From: Actinomyces sp.
GTDB lineage: Bacteria > Actinomycetota > Actinomycetes > Actinomycetales > Actinomycetaceae
Direction of reading: 5' to 3'
Assembly (NCBI RefSeq): GCF_029851875.1
Contig: NZ_JARKVC010000035.1
Coordinates: 1-46,310, forward strand
DNA length: 46,310 nt
The notes under the pieces are model-generated. The model searched no databases and was not told where the DNA came from. It was given only the letters and a program-made list of their open reading frames with translations. The position numbers and the translations under genes are program-made. Position 1 is the stretch's first letter, and each line of letters begins with the position of its first letter. Below, piece by piece: positions 35,009 to 43,245 of this stretch.

Positions 35009-36646
35009 TCAGCGACGCGGTGTCCTCCTGGTCTCCTCCTCCGCCTCGTCAGCCACGGCCGGCTGGACCGTGGTGGCCGGCTCAGATCCTGCTGCGCTCA
35101 CGGAGGCAGTGACCTTGACCTTGCCGGTGGAGACAGCCTCCTCCACCGTCGTCGGGTGGTCAGCGTCGCCTTTCTCCCCACCCGGACGGGCTGCCAGGTA
35201 GGCCTCCTGGTCCTTGGTGGAGATGACGGCGGTGGCGTCCTGACGCCGGGCCGGCAGGCCCTCGCGCTCCAGGTCCTGTGGCGCCACGCCGTCGCGCGCC
35301 AGAATGCGACGACGACGGACCTTGGCCCGGCGGGTGCGGCGCAGCACGGAGCGTCCGCGAGAGACGGCGCGCACGCGCGCGGCCTCGATGGGGTCACTCT
35401 CCACCACCGGCACGGTCGTGGTCGCGGCAACCGTCTCGTCCCCCGGGTTCTGCAGGGCGAGGAGCTCCTCAGCCAGACGCGCGACCTTCTCCGGCGCCGG
35501 GTCATGGGCGACCTCCACCTGCTCGACCTCCACGCGGGTGCGTGGCAAGGCGTAAGGGGCCTCGCGCTGCATCCAGCCGATGAGCTCCTCACGCACGTGG
35601 CACTGCAAGGTCCACAGGTCGTCCGGGTTGGCCGCTGAGAGCGTGACACGGGCGGTGACGGTGGTGGCGGAGGTCTCGGTGATGAGCAGGGCGCAGGTAC
35701 GCCCGTCCCACGCGCGCGAGGCAGCCACCACGCGCCCGAGCTCGGCACGCATCTGGGCGACAGGCACACGCCAGTCGACCTGGAGGCTGACGACCCCGAG
35801 CATCTGGTGGCTGCGGCGCGACCAGTTGGTGAAGGGGTTCTCGGTGAAGTAGGTCGAAGGCAGGATGAGGCGGCGCTCGTCCCAGACCTTGACCACCACG
35901 TAGGTCAGGGTGATCTCCTCGATCTGGCCGTGCAGGTCACCCACGTCCACGACGTCGTCGACGCGGATGGCGTCGGTGGTGGCCAGCTGGATGCCCGCGA
36001 AGACGTTACCGAGGGTGGACTGGGCAGCCAGGCCTGCGATGACGGAGACCAGGCCGGCCGAGGCCACGAGCGAGCCCATGGCGAAGCGGGCCGAGGGGAA
36101 GGTCATCACCGCTCCCACCACGCCGCACACGATGACGACGACGACCGCGACCCGGCGCAGGACCTGGGCCTGCGTGGTCACGCGGTTGGCTCGCCCCTGG
36201 TCACCAGCAGCCCGGACCGAGCCGACCACCGTGGACTCCACGGCCTTGAGCAGCTGGGCGACGAACCAGGTGGCGGACAGGATGACGGAGATGAGCAGGG
36301 CCTGAAGGACCACTGCCCTCCAGGAGGAGGCCATGTCCGAGGCGATGAGCTGAGACGTGATGTAGGCGCCGGACAGGGCGCACACGGCGTACAGGGGCGT
36401 ACGGCTGAAGCGGGCGACCTCGGTGTACAGGGAGCGGCGCCGTCCCAGCACACGCAGCACGACGACGCCGACGAAGGCGACGACGACGCCGACGAGCGCA
36501 CCTGAACCGATGCGCAGCAGGATGCTCAGGACGTCGACGGTCGCGTCAGCCACCGCCCCCACGGTCTCCTCGACGCTGCTCGTCGCGCTGTCACTGGGCT
36601 CGGTGGTGGCAGCGGCATCAGCAGCGAGCAGGAAGGTCAGCGGCAT
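35009..36646 (-). CDS. Mechanosensitive ion channel of the MscS family
   Basis: A tension-gated channel that releases solutes on osmotic downshock. The 545-residue protein has a hydrophobic N-terminus, about four transmembrane helices (residues about 40-65, 85-105, 112-130, 165-185), and the pore-lining helix region MGSLVASAGLVSVIAGLAAQSTLGNVFAGIQLA, followed by the beta domain with VDDVVDVGDLHGQIEEI. The last 150 residues are a long basic then acidic cytoplasmic tail, which is extra compared with E. coli MscS. ATG at 36646 has no ribosome site, but TACCCT ends 6 nt before it, consistent with a leaderless transcript. The ProP-like transporter at 7296 is another possible osmotic component. Confidence 0.9.
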   Translation of the reverse strand: MPLTFLLAADAAATTEPSDSATSSVEETVGAVADATVDVLSILLRIGSGALVGVVVAFVGVVVLRVLGRRRSLYTEVARFSRTPLYAVCALSGAYITSQLIASDMASSWRAVVLQALLISVILSATWFVAQLLKAVESTVVGSVRAAGDQGRANRVTTQAQVLRRVAVVVVIVCGVVGAVMTFPSARFAMGSLVASAGLVSVIAGLAAQSTLGNVFAGIQLATTDAIRVDDVVDVGDLHGQIEEITLTYVVVKVWDERRLILPSTYFTENPFTNWSRRSHQMLGVVSLQVDWRVPVAQMRAELGRVVAASRAWDGRTCALLITETSATTVTARVTLSAANPDDLWTLQCHVREELIGWMQREAPYALPRTRVEVEQVEVAHDPAPEKVARLAEELLALQNPGDETVAATTTVPVVESDPIEAARVRAVSRGRSVLRRTRRAKVRRRRILARDGVAPQDLEREGLPARRQDATAVISTKDQEAYLAARPGGEKGDADHPTTVEEAVSTGKVKVTASVSAAGSEPATTVQPAVADEAEEETRRTPRR

Positions 36647-36651
36647 GCCTC

Positions 36652-36658
36652 TAGGGTA
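36652..36658 (-). promoter_or_regulatory. -10-like TACCCT directly before the MscS start
   Basis: On the minus strand TACCCT is followed by only six bases and then the ATG. Actinobacterial leaderless promoters place a TANNNT -10 about 7 nt before the start codon. The same hexamer is found at the same distance before the DUF6457 gene. Confidence 0.45.
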
Positions 36659-36681
36659 GAGGCCCGGGCTGGACGCTGCCT

Positions 36682-36698
36682 GGGGACGCAGCGTCCCC
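36682..36698 (-). terminator. Palindrome between the DUF6457 and MscS genes
   Basis: GGGGACGC and GCGTCCCC flank a single A; a realistic fold is a 6-bp stem with a 5-nt loop. It lies about 60 nt beyond the stop of the DUF6457 gene, so it may end its transcript. Confidence 0.35.
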
Positions 36699-36759
36699 CG
36701 GAGAGACAGGCGGACCGCTTGCCGGGGGGGACAGCGAAGGACAGGAGACCCTGCCGCGC

Positions 36760-37029
36760 TCAGCTCCAGGAGGAGGCGAGCTGGCGGACCTGGGCGATGA
36801 CGTCGTCGGCATCACGACCTGAGGAGGCGACGGCGTAGCCCACCAGGAAGGCGGTCATGGGCGCGCCGGGGCGCGAGGGGCCGTGGGCGACGGCGGAGGT
36901 GAGGGCGAGCAGCTCCTTCTCGTGAGCGGCCAGCAGCCCGGGGTCGATCTGGAGCTCAGTGCTGACGGCGGCAACCCACCGTCGCATCTGCTCCATCTTC
37001 TCGGTCTCGTCAGCGCGGTCTCTAGCCAT
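36760..37029 (-). CDS. Small DUF6457-like protein
   Basis: An 89-residue protein resembling the DUF6457 module found alone or attached to MobA-like molybdenum cofactor guanylyltransferases in actinobacteria. The resemblance rests on the pattern around LLALTSAVAHGPSRPGAPMTAFLVGYA (residues about 40-66), with the Arg-Pro-x-Ala-Pro core. It is helical and soluble. The role is unknown; a link to molybdenum cofactor fits the DMSO-reductase operon 1 kb away but is inference. ATG at 37029 has no ribosome site, but TACCCT ends 7 nt before it, suggesting a leaderless message. The -10 sits beside the first arm of the 37047 repeat. Confidence 0.72.
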   Translation of the reverse strand: MARDRADETEKMEQMRRWVAAVSTELQIDPGLLAAHEKELLALTSAVAHGPSRPGAPMTAFLVGYAVASSGRDADDVIAQVRQLASSWS

Positions 37030-37046
37030 ACGGCCCAGGGTAGCGC

Positions 37047-37178
37047 CGCTACCCCTTGAGTGCTCTCGCTACCTCTCGATTACCACCGCTACCCCATGGC
37101 GTCCGTCGCACCCCCGTTGCGTGCGCTAAGAGGTAGCCAGCGCCGCAATCGGGTAGCGAGGGACAGGAAGGGGTAGCG
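37047..37178. repeat. GCTACC array: three plus three hexamers at 20-bp steps
   Basis: GCTACC starts at 37048, 37068 and 37088; its complement GGTAGC starts at 37132, 37152 and 37172. Every step is exactly 20 bp, and the pairs mirror around the same axis at 37112.5, separated by a 38-nt centre. The outermost arms extend to a perfect 11-bp stem (CGCTACCCCTT with AAGGGGTAGCG), and the middle pair to CTCGCTACC plus CGATT. It fills the space between the TetR gene stop (37180) and the DUF6457 start (37029). Confidence 0.85.
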
Positions 37179-37179
37179 T

Positions 37180-37836
37180 CTAGCGCTCCCCCGCCAGGCG
37201 CGCCAGGAGGCGGCTGCGGCCGATTGTCGCCGTGCCGTCGTCATCCAGGCGCACCAGCAGCCACGGCGGAGCCAGTGAGATGAAAGTGTCCGTGACCTCC
37301 TCCGGGCTCTCGTTCATGCCGGTGGCGAGCCAGGAGTCGATGATGGCCACGGTGTTGCCCACGTGCTGGGAGACAGCCATGCGTACCCACAGCGGGGAGG
37401 GAGGCTGCGCCAGATGGCGGACGAAGTCGGCCACGAAGCTCTCCGCCGCCTCCCCCAGGCGCGCCCGTAGCCGAGCCAGGACCACGGAGCCAGGGGCGTC
37501 GAAGACCTGGGCGTAGACCTTCCCATCGCGGCGGATCGCCGTGAGCATCTCGATGTAGACCACGCGCCAGCGCTCCAGGTAGCTCTCGGGATGATCTGCC
37601 AGGAGGGAGCCGAGGCGATCAAGATAGGGGTCCAGGGTGGCGATGAGGTGCTCGGCCAAGAGGTCGGCAGGGCTGGCGGCGTGGGCGTAGAAGGCCGAGC
37701 GGGAGACGTGGGCCCGGCTGGCGAGCTCAGAGACGGTGATCTGCGCGATCGGCTTGCGCCGTGCCAGGCTGAGGACGGCGTCAACCAGTGCGCGGCGGGT
37801 GCGCTGGTAGCGCGGATCGTCCTGGGAGGCACTCAC
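37180..37836 (-). CDS. TetR-family transcriptional regulator
   Basis: A 218-residue repressor-type regulator. The helix-turn-helix is at residues about 30-55 (ITVSELASRAHVSRSAFYAHAAS), followed by a helical ligand-binding domain of unknown specificity. It is divergent from dmsA across 218 bp that contains two palindromes, so it may control itself and the dms operon. GTG at 37836 is preceded by AGGA with 8-nt spacing; a TTG at 37842 would add two residues. Its 3' end abuts the GCTACC array. Confidence 0.88.
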   Translation of the reverse strand: MSASQDDPRYQRTRRALVDAVLSLARRKPIAQITVSELASRAHVSRSAFYAHAASPADLLAEHLIATLDPYLDRLGSLLADHPESYLERWRVVYIEMLTAIRRDGKVYAQVFDAPGSVVLARLRARLGEAAESFVADFVRHLAQPPSPLWVRMAVSQHVGNTVAIIDSWLATGMNESPEEVTDTFISLAPPWLLVRLDDDGTATIGRSRLLARLAGER

Positions 37837-37895
37837 GGTCAACGTCCTGTCCTGGAGCTGATTCAGGTTGTCGGCAGGGTATATGCAAGGGTGAC

Positions 37896-37905
37896 GTTCG
37901 CGAAC
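37896..37905. promoter_or_regulatory. Palindrome GTTCGCGAAC in the TetR-dmsA intergenic region
   Basis: A perfect 10-bp palindrome 60 nt upstream of the TetR start and 150 nt before dmsA. It is a candidate operator for autoregulation; the short core lowers confidence. Confidence 0.4.
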
Positions 37906-37981
37906 ACCTAACCGGCTGGCGAGAAGTAGGGGTACCCAAAGGTGGCGTCATTGCAGGCAAAACGAAGGGTCGGCCCGCGAA

Positions 37982-38003
37982 CTAAACGACACGAGTCCGT
38001 TAG
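37982..38003. promoter_or_regulatory. Imperfect 22-bp palindrome upstream of dmsA
   Basis: CTAA at the left end and TTAG at the right, with GAC and GTC inside; 8 of 11 positions are symmetric. The length and form are typical of TetR-family operators. It lies about 52 nt upstream of the dmsA start, where binding would block transcription. Confidence 0.45.
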
Positions 38004-38054
38004 TCCTACCGTGGATGCAGCTCTTCATCACGACCGATCTCCACGGAGGCATCC

Positions 38055-40664
38055 ATGACGGCTTCGCCCGACTCGTCCACCACTGCGGTCGAGGCTCCTT
38101 CGTCGGCCGCTCAGCGCGGTCCGCGCCCCTCGCGACGATCCTTCCTCACCTGGTCCTCCGTCGCCGCCGGCGCGGCCGGACTGGTGGCCGCCACGGACCT
38201 GGGCATGCCGAGCACCGGTGCCCCAGCCAGCGCGGCCGAGGTCGAAGGCATGGAGGGAGCTGACTCCGTTGTCTGGTCCGCCTGCACCGTTAACTGCGGC
38301 TCACGCTGCCCGCTGCGCCTGCAGGTCAAGGACGGCACGGTGGTACGCGTTCTGCCGGACAACACCGGTGATGACACGCTCGGATCCCAGCGCGTGCGCG
38401 CCTGCGTGCGTGGACGCTCGATCCGCCACCGCATCTACAACCCCGACCGTCTCAAGCGCCCGCTCAAGCGCAAGGCCGGCACCAAGCGCGGTGAGGGCCA
38501 GTGGGAGGAGATCTCCTGGGACCAGGCACTGACCGAGATCTCCGAGAAGATGAAGGAGATCAAGAAGCAGTACGGCAACGAGGCCTTCTACATCAACTAC
38601 GGCACCGGGACCCTGGGCTCGACCATGGCCTGCTCCTGGCCGCCGGACCAGAGCCCCTTTGCCCGGATGATGAACTGCTGGGGCGGGTACCTGGACCACT
38701 ACGCCGACTACTCCACCACGGAGATCACAGCGGCCTACCCCTACTTCTACGGCGGCTGGGTGTCCTCCAACTCCCTGGATGACGCCAAGAACTCCAAGCT
38801 CCAGGTCTTCTTCGGCAACAACCCGCTGGAGACGAGGATGTCCGGGGGCGGCCTGACCTTCGTCAGCCAGCAGACCCGCAAGGAGTCCTCGGTCCGCACG
38901 ATCGTCGTCGACCCGCGATACTCCGAGACCGCCGCGCTCCTGGCCGACGAGTGGGTGGCTGTCCGCCCGGGAACCGACGCCGCACTCATCGCCGGCATGA
39001 TCCACGTCATGCTTGATGAGGGACTGCAGGACCAGGAGTTCCTGGACACCTACTGCCTGGGCTTCGACGAAGACCACATGCCCGCTGGCGCCCCGGCCAG
39101 CTCCTCCTACCGCTCCTACATCGAGGGCAAGGGAGCCGACGGCGTCGAGAAGACTCCCGAGTGGGCCGCTGACATCTGTGGCGTACCTGCCGACCAGATC
39201 CGCCGCCTGGCACGCGAGATCGCAGGCGCCAAGCCCTGCGCCATCAACCAGGGCTGGGGACCACAGCGTCACGCCAACGGGGAGAACGAGGCTCGCGCCA
39301 TCTTCCTGCTGGCCTGCGTCACCGGCAACATCGGAGTCTCCGGTGGCGGCACCGGTGGCCGAGAGGGATCCCCCTCCCTGTCCATCACCAAGACCTTCAA
39401 CACCTCGACCTCGAACCCGCAGCCGCACATCATCTCCGTCTTCTCCTGGCTGGACGCCATCGACCACGGTGAGCAGATGAACACCTTCAACGCCGGCGTG
39501 TGCGAGAAGCCTGAGCCGGGAGTGCGTGACGCCAAGGTCCCGATCGATGACGCGGGTAACCCGACCAACGTCCAGCTCACCACTCCGATCAAGATGGTGT
39601 GGCAGTACTCGGGCAACTCCCTGGTCAACCAGACCGGCGAGAACAACCGCTCGGTCGAGATCCTCCAGGACGACACCAAGTGTGAGCTCATCGTGGTGTG
39701 CGACATCCAGATGACGGTCTCCGCCCGCTACGCCGACTACGTCCTTCCGGGCACCTCAGCCGCCGAGGAGTTTGACCTCCACCCCGGTGAGAACGCCAGC
39801 CCCATGGCCTACGGCATCATGTCCTCCCAGGCGATCGAGCCCCTGTACGAGTGCCGCACGATCTTCGACATCTGCGGCCAGCTGGCCGAGAAGCTCGGCG
39901 TGGACGAGGCCTACTACGACGGCAAGGACCGCGAGGGCTGGCTACGCGACGCCGTGGAGACCTCCCGCAAGGACGACCCTGAGCTGCCGACCTACGACGA
40001 GTGGAAGGAGATGGGCCTGTACCGCCGCAACGTCGGCTCGGTCATCCCCCTGGAGGACTTCCGCTCCGACCCCACGGCCAACCCGCTGGGCACCCCGAGC
40101 GGCAAGATCGAGATCTACTCCGAGCGCCTGGCCGCCATGGCGAAGAAGTGGACGTGGGACGACTTCCGCCCGGCGCTGGCCGGCGACGTCCTGACCGCCC
40201 TGCCCGAGTACACCGAGACCTGGGAGGGCGCTGCCGAGGCCCGTCGCAGTGAGAAGTACCCGTTGCAGTGCATCGGCCACCACTACCGTCAGCGCACCCA
40301 CTCCACCTACGGCAACGTGGACTGGATGAAGGAGGCGCACCACCAGTACCTGGCGATCAACCCGATCGACGCCGAGCCTCGCGGCATTGCCGATGGCGAC
40401 CTCGTCTTCGCCTACAACGACCGCGGCACGATCCGCATCGAGGCCCGCGTGACCACCCGCATCGTGCCTGGCGTCGTCGACCTGCCCCAGGGCGCTTGGT
40501 ACGACCCGCGCCCGGCCAGCGAGGTCAAGCCTCCCAAGGGGGCTGACCCCGACCACCCGGTGGACGTGGGTGGCAGCGTCAACACGCTGACCTCTCTCCA
40601 CCCCTCACCGCTGGCCAAGGGCAACGCGGTCCACACCACCACCGTGCAGGTCGTCAAGGCCTGA
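38055..40664 (+). CDS. dmsA: DMSO-reductase-family molybdopterin catalytic subunit
   Basis: The catalytic subunit of an exported molybdoenzyme that probably reduces dimethyl sulfoxide, N-oxides or a similar acceptor. The 869-residue protein carries a Tat signal with SRRSFLTW at about residue 27, a hydrophobic stretch, and an Ala-x-Ala end near 58. An Fe-S cluster motif follows, CTVNCGSRC then RACVRG near residue 113, then molybdopterin domains (NYGTGTLGSTMACSW near 180; NQGWGPQRHANGENEARA near 400; GHHYRQRTHSTYGN near 740). ATG at 38055 has GGAGG upstream. It leads the dmsABC cluster. The substrate cannot be decided from sequence. Confidence 0.93.
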   Translation: MTASPDSSTTAVEAPSSAAQRGPRPSRRSFLTWSSVAAGAAGLVAATDLGMPSTGAPASAAEVEGMEGADSVVWSACTVNCGSRCPLRLQVKDGTVVRVLPDNTGDDTLGSQRVRACVRGRSIRHRIYNPDRLKRPLKRKAGTKRGEGQWEEISWDQALTEISEKMKEIKKQYGNEAFYINYGTGTLGSTMACSWPPDQSPFARMMNCWGGYLDHYADYSTTEITAAYPYFYGGWVSSNSLDDAKNSKLQVFFGNNPLETRMSGGGLTFVSQQTRKESSVRTIVVDPRYSETAALLADEWVAVRPGTDAALIAGMIHVMLDEGLQDQEFLDTYCLGFDEDHMPAGAPASSSYRSYIEGKGADGVEKTPEWAADICGVPADQIRRLAREIAGAKPCAINQGWGPQRHANGENEARAIFLLACVTGNIGVSGGGTGGREGSPSLSITKTFNTSTSNPQPHIISVFSWLDAIDHGEQMNTFNAGVCEKPEPGVRDAKVPIDDAGNPTNVQLTTPIKMVWQYSGNSLVNQTGENNRSVEILQDDTKCELIVVCDIQMTVSARYADYVLPGTSAAEEFDLHPGENASPMAYGIMSSQAIEPLYECRTIFDICGQLAEKLGVDEAYYDGKDREGWLRDAVETSRKDDPELPTYDEWKEMGLYRRNVGSVIPLEDFRSDPTANPLGTPSGKIEIYSERLAAMAKKWTWDDFRPALAGDVLTALPEYTETWEGAAEARRSEKYPLQCIGHHYRQRTHSTYGNVDWMKEAHHQYLAINPIDAEPRGIADGDLVFAYNDRGTIRIEARVTTRIVPGVVDLPQGAWYDPRPASEVKPPKGADPDHPVDVGGSVNTLTSLHPSPLAKGNAVHTTTVQVVKA

Positions 40665-40677
40665 AGGAGGAACGACG

Positions 40678-41316
40678 ATGACAGACAGCCTGACTGAGGC
40701 CGGCGCCGACTACGGCTTCTTCTTCGACCAGTCCCTGTGCACCGGCTGCAAGGCTTGCCAGGTGGCGTGCAAGGACAAGCACGACCTGCCCGTGGGCGTG
40801 ACCTGGCGCCGCGTGGTGGAGTACACGGGCGGTACCTGGCAGACCGCAGGAAACACCTTCTCCCCCAACGTCTTCACCTACTACACCTCGGTGTCCTGCA
40901 ACCACTGCGAGAACCCGGTGTGCATGGAGGTGTGCCCGACCACCGCCATGTCCAAGCGCGAGGACGGCACGGTCTACGTGGACCAGTCCAAGTGCGTGGG
41001 CTGCCGCTACTGCCAGTGGGCCTGCCCCTACGGCGCCCCGCAGCTGGACCCGCGCAGCGGCCACATGTCTAAGTGCGACCTGTGCTACGACTACCGCTCC
41101 ACGGGCCAGGACCCGGCCTGCGTCTCCGCCTGCCCCTCACGGGCCCTGGACTGGGGCCCGATCGAGGAGCTGCGCGCCAAGCACGGCGACCAGGCCGGCA
41201 TCGCCCCGCTGCCTGACCCGTCTATCACCCGCCCCCACCTGGTCATCCGCCCGCACCGCGACGCCCAGTCGTGGGACGAGGGCACCGGATCCATCGCGAA
41301 CCCGAGGGAGATCTGA
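40678..41316 (+). CDS. dmsB: DMSO-reductase iron-sulfur subunit
   Basis: The electron-transfer subunit between the membrane anchor and DmsA. The 212-residue protein carries four 4Fe-4S motifs: CTGCKACQVACKDKH, CNHCENPVCMEVCP, CVGCRYCQWACPYG, and CDLCYDYRSTGQDPACVSACP. ATG at 40678 follows the dmsA stop by 13 nt with AAGGAGG. The TGA overlaps the dmsC start (TGATG). There is no signal peptide, so it is probably exported with DmsA as a complex through Tat. Confidence 0.96.
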   Translation: MTDSLTEAGADYGFFFDQSLCTGCKACQVACKDKHDLPVGVTWRRVVEYTGGTWQTAGNTFSPNVFTYYTSVSCNHCENPVCMEVCPTTAMSKREDGTVYVDQSKCVGCRYCQWACPYGAPQLDPRSGHMSKCDLCYDYRSTGQDPACVSACPSRALDWGPIEELRAKHGDQAGIAPLPDPSITRPHLVIRPHRDAQSWDEGTGSIANPREI

Positions 41317-42329
41317 TGAACACCGCCGAGCTCCCCATGATCCTGTTCACGGTCCTGGCACAGATGTCCGTGGGCGCCTTCCTCACCCTGGGCCTCATCC
41401 AGGCCGACGGGCTCATCCGCAAGCAGCCCACAGCCGCGACCGACCGCGTGACCCGGGCGGCGCTGTTCGCCGTCGGGCCGCTGCTGGTCCTGGGCTTCTT
41501 CGCCGCCTTCTTCCACCTGGGCGACCCCTTCCACGCTGTCAACACCCTGCGTCACGTGGGCAGCTCGTGGCTGAGCCGCGAGATCCTCTTCGGCGTGCTC
41601 TACGGCGGCCTCGGCTTCGTCTACACGGCCACCGAGTGGCTGGGCAAGGGCAGCCGGGCCCTGCGCCAGGCGTTGGTCGTCCTCACGGCGCTGGCCGGTG
41701 CGGCCCTGCTGGTGTCCATGATCTGCGTGTACTACTCGGTCCCGACCATCCCGGCCTGGCACACCCCGGCCACCTGGGCCCTGTTCCTGGGCTCGGCCTT
41801 CTTCACCGGCCCCCTGGCCGTGGCGGTCACCCTGCTCCTGGCCTGGACCCAGCAGCGCAAGCGCGAGGCCGACGGCGCCGCGAGCCTGTGGGCCCGCACG
41901 CTCTCCACCCTGCAGGTGACCAGTGAGGACAAGCTGGACGAGACCACCTCCGGCCTCATCGCCCGCGCGATTCAGCAGGTCTCAGTGCTCGCCTCCGTGG
42001 CCGGCGCGGTGGTGCTGGTGACCTACCCCTTCTACCTGCTGCACCTGTCCGCCTCCGAGGACGCCGCCTCTGCTCACGTCCTGGACTCCCTGACCCACAG
42101 CCCGCTGCTGGCGGTGCGCCTGGTGATCCTGGCCGCCGTCGTGGTCCTGGTGCGCTTCGTGGCCTACCGCCGTGCCAAGGCGCCCGAGCACCCCTCGACG
42201 GCGCTGGTGTGGACGATCGTGGTCGCGTACGCGCTCGCCATCATCACCGAGCTGGCCGGCCGCGTCATCCACTACGAGGGCCTCTACCACGTGGGTCTCA
42301 ACACCCTGCAGTCCGGACTCGGCGGCTGA
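41316..42329 (+). CDS. dmsC: DmsC-type membrane anchor subunit
   Basis: Anchors the reductase and oxidises menaquinol. The 337-residue protein has about eight hydrophobic helices and starts MNTAELPMILFTVLAQMSVG. DLGDPFHAVNTLRHVGSSWLSREIL-like loop near residues 70-90 (here LGDPFHAVNTLRHVGSSWLS) and a final helix pair with ITELAGRVIHYEGLY match DmsC proteins. ATG at 41316 shares its A with the dmsB TGA and has GAGGGAG upstream. A 175-nt gap with a hairpin follows before the chaperone gene. Confidence 0.93.
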   Translation: MNTAELPMILFTVLAQMSVGAFLTLGLIQADGLIRKQPTAATDRVTRAALFAVGPLLVLGFFAAFFHLGDPFHAVNTLRHVGSSWLSREILFGVLYGGLGFVYTATEWLGKGSRALRQALVVLTALAGAALLVSMICVYYSVPTIPAWHTPATWALFLGSAFFTGPLAVAVTLLLAWTQQRKREADGAASLWARTLSTLQVTSEDKLDETTSGLIARAIQQVSVLASVAGAVVLVTYPFYLLHLSASEDAASAHVLDSLTHSPLLAVRLVILAAVVVLVRFVAYRRAKAPEHPSTALVWTIVVAYALAIITELAGRVIHYEGLYHVGLNTLQSGLGG

Positions 42330-42396
42330 GCCGCTCCACCCGGTGCCGGCTCGTCCCTCAGCCTGCTGACGACGACGCCGAACCCACCACACACTG

Positions 42397-42439
42397 TGCC
42401 CACGAGTGCGCCGCCCGTTAGGGCACACTCGTGGGCACC
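42397..42439 (+). terminator. Hairpin between dmsC and the chaperone gene
   Basis: GTGCCCACGAGTG at 42397-42409 pairs with CACTCGTGGGCAC at 42427-42439, with an inner GCCC/GGGC stem. It lies about 68 nt after dmsC in the only sizeable gap of the cluster. It may limit transcription into the chaperone part or separate two transcripts. Confidence 0.55.
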
Positions 42440-42504
42440 GTGACATGACGACACCAACACCTACCACCTGACCACCCCTCTGCCCCACGCCACTCGGAGA
42501 CCGC

Positions 42505-43245
42505 ATGAACCCCGACCTGCTTGACCGCTGCGCCGCCGCACTCACCGTCCTGGCCCGCCTTCAGCTCACGCCACCGGACGAGGAGACGATGGACCAGGTG
42601 GCCAGCCTTGCTGGGCAGTGGCCGTTGTCCGAAGCGGCACCCGAACCTGCCCCGGCCCGTCTGGCCCGGGTGGCCGGGTGGGACCTCCTGCTGGGCTCGC
42701 GCGACGCCCAGGAGACAGCCGAGGAGGTCCGAGGCGACCAGGACCGCCTCTACGGCATCACGGCCAAGGCCGTCGTCCCTCCTTTCGAGTCCGTCCACCG
42801 CAACGAGGAGGGTCTCGTCTTCGACGCCGTGACCTTGGAAGTCCGCTCAATGTACCTGCGTGCGGGCCTGCGCGCGCCGGCGCTGGGCCGCGAGCCTGAC
42901 GATCACCTGGGCCTGGAACTGGACTTCCTCGCCCACTGCTGCACCACCGCCCTGGACGCCCTGGAGCGCGGCGAGGAGGACGTGGCCGACTCCTACCTCG
43001 CCGTGGCTCAGGAGTTCACCCAGGAGCATCTGCTCACCTGGGCTCCCGCCATCCTCGAACGGGCGCGCGGCGCCTCACGCACGCGGTGGATGCGGGGCCT
43101 GGAGGAGCTGACCCTAGCCACCGTCCTCACTTTTGCCCAGGCCATCGGCGCCGGCACCCCCGCACAGGCCGACGAGGGCGGGTACGCGATCATCGCTCAC
43201 CACCCGAGCACCCCTGCACCATCAGTCCCTGAGGAGACCGTATGA
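42505..43245 (+). CDS. TorD/DmsD-family redox enzyme maturation chaperone
   Basis: A 246-residue helical chaperone that should bind the Tat signal of DmsA and hold it until the molybdenum cofactor is inserted. The diagnostic E-x-D-H-x-G-x-E-L-D-F motif is present as EPDDHLGLELDFL near residues 130-143. Start ATG at 42505; the 5' region lacks a strong ribosome site, with GGAG at about 11 nt. Its stop overlaps the next start (ATGA), so all three downstream genes are coupled. Confidence 0.9.
   Translation: MNPDLLDRCAAALTVLARLQLTPPDEETMDQVASLAGQWPLSEAAPEPAPARLARVAGWDLLLGSRDAQETAEEVRGDQDRLYGITAKAVVPPFESVHRNEEGLVFDAVTLEVRSMYLRAGLRAPALGREPDDHLGLELDFLAHCCTTALDALERGEEDVADSYLAVAQEFTQEHLLTWAPAILERARGASRTRWMRGLEELTLATVLTFAQAIGAGTPAQADEGGYAIIAHHPSTPAPSVPEETV

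Noticed and set aside
42397..42439. A further copy of the mirrored hexamer families
   Set aside because: It contains GTGCCC and GGGCAC repeats, but the step is about 12 bp and only one good stem forms, so it is better read as a simple hairpin.
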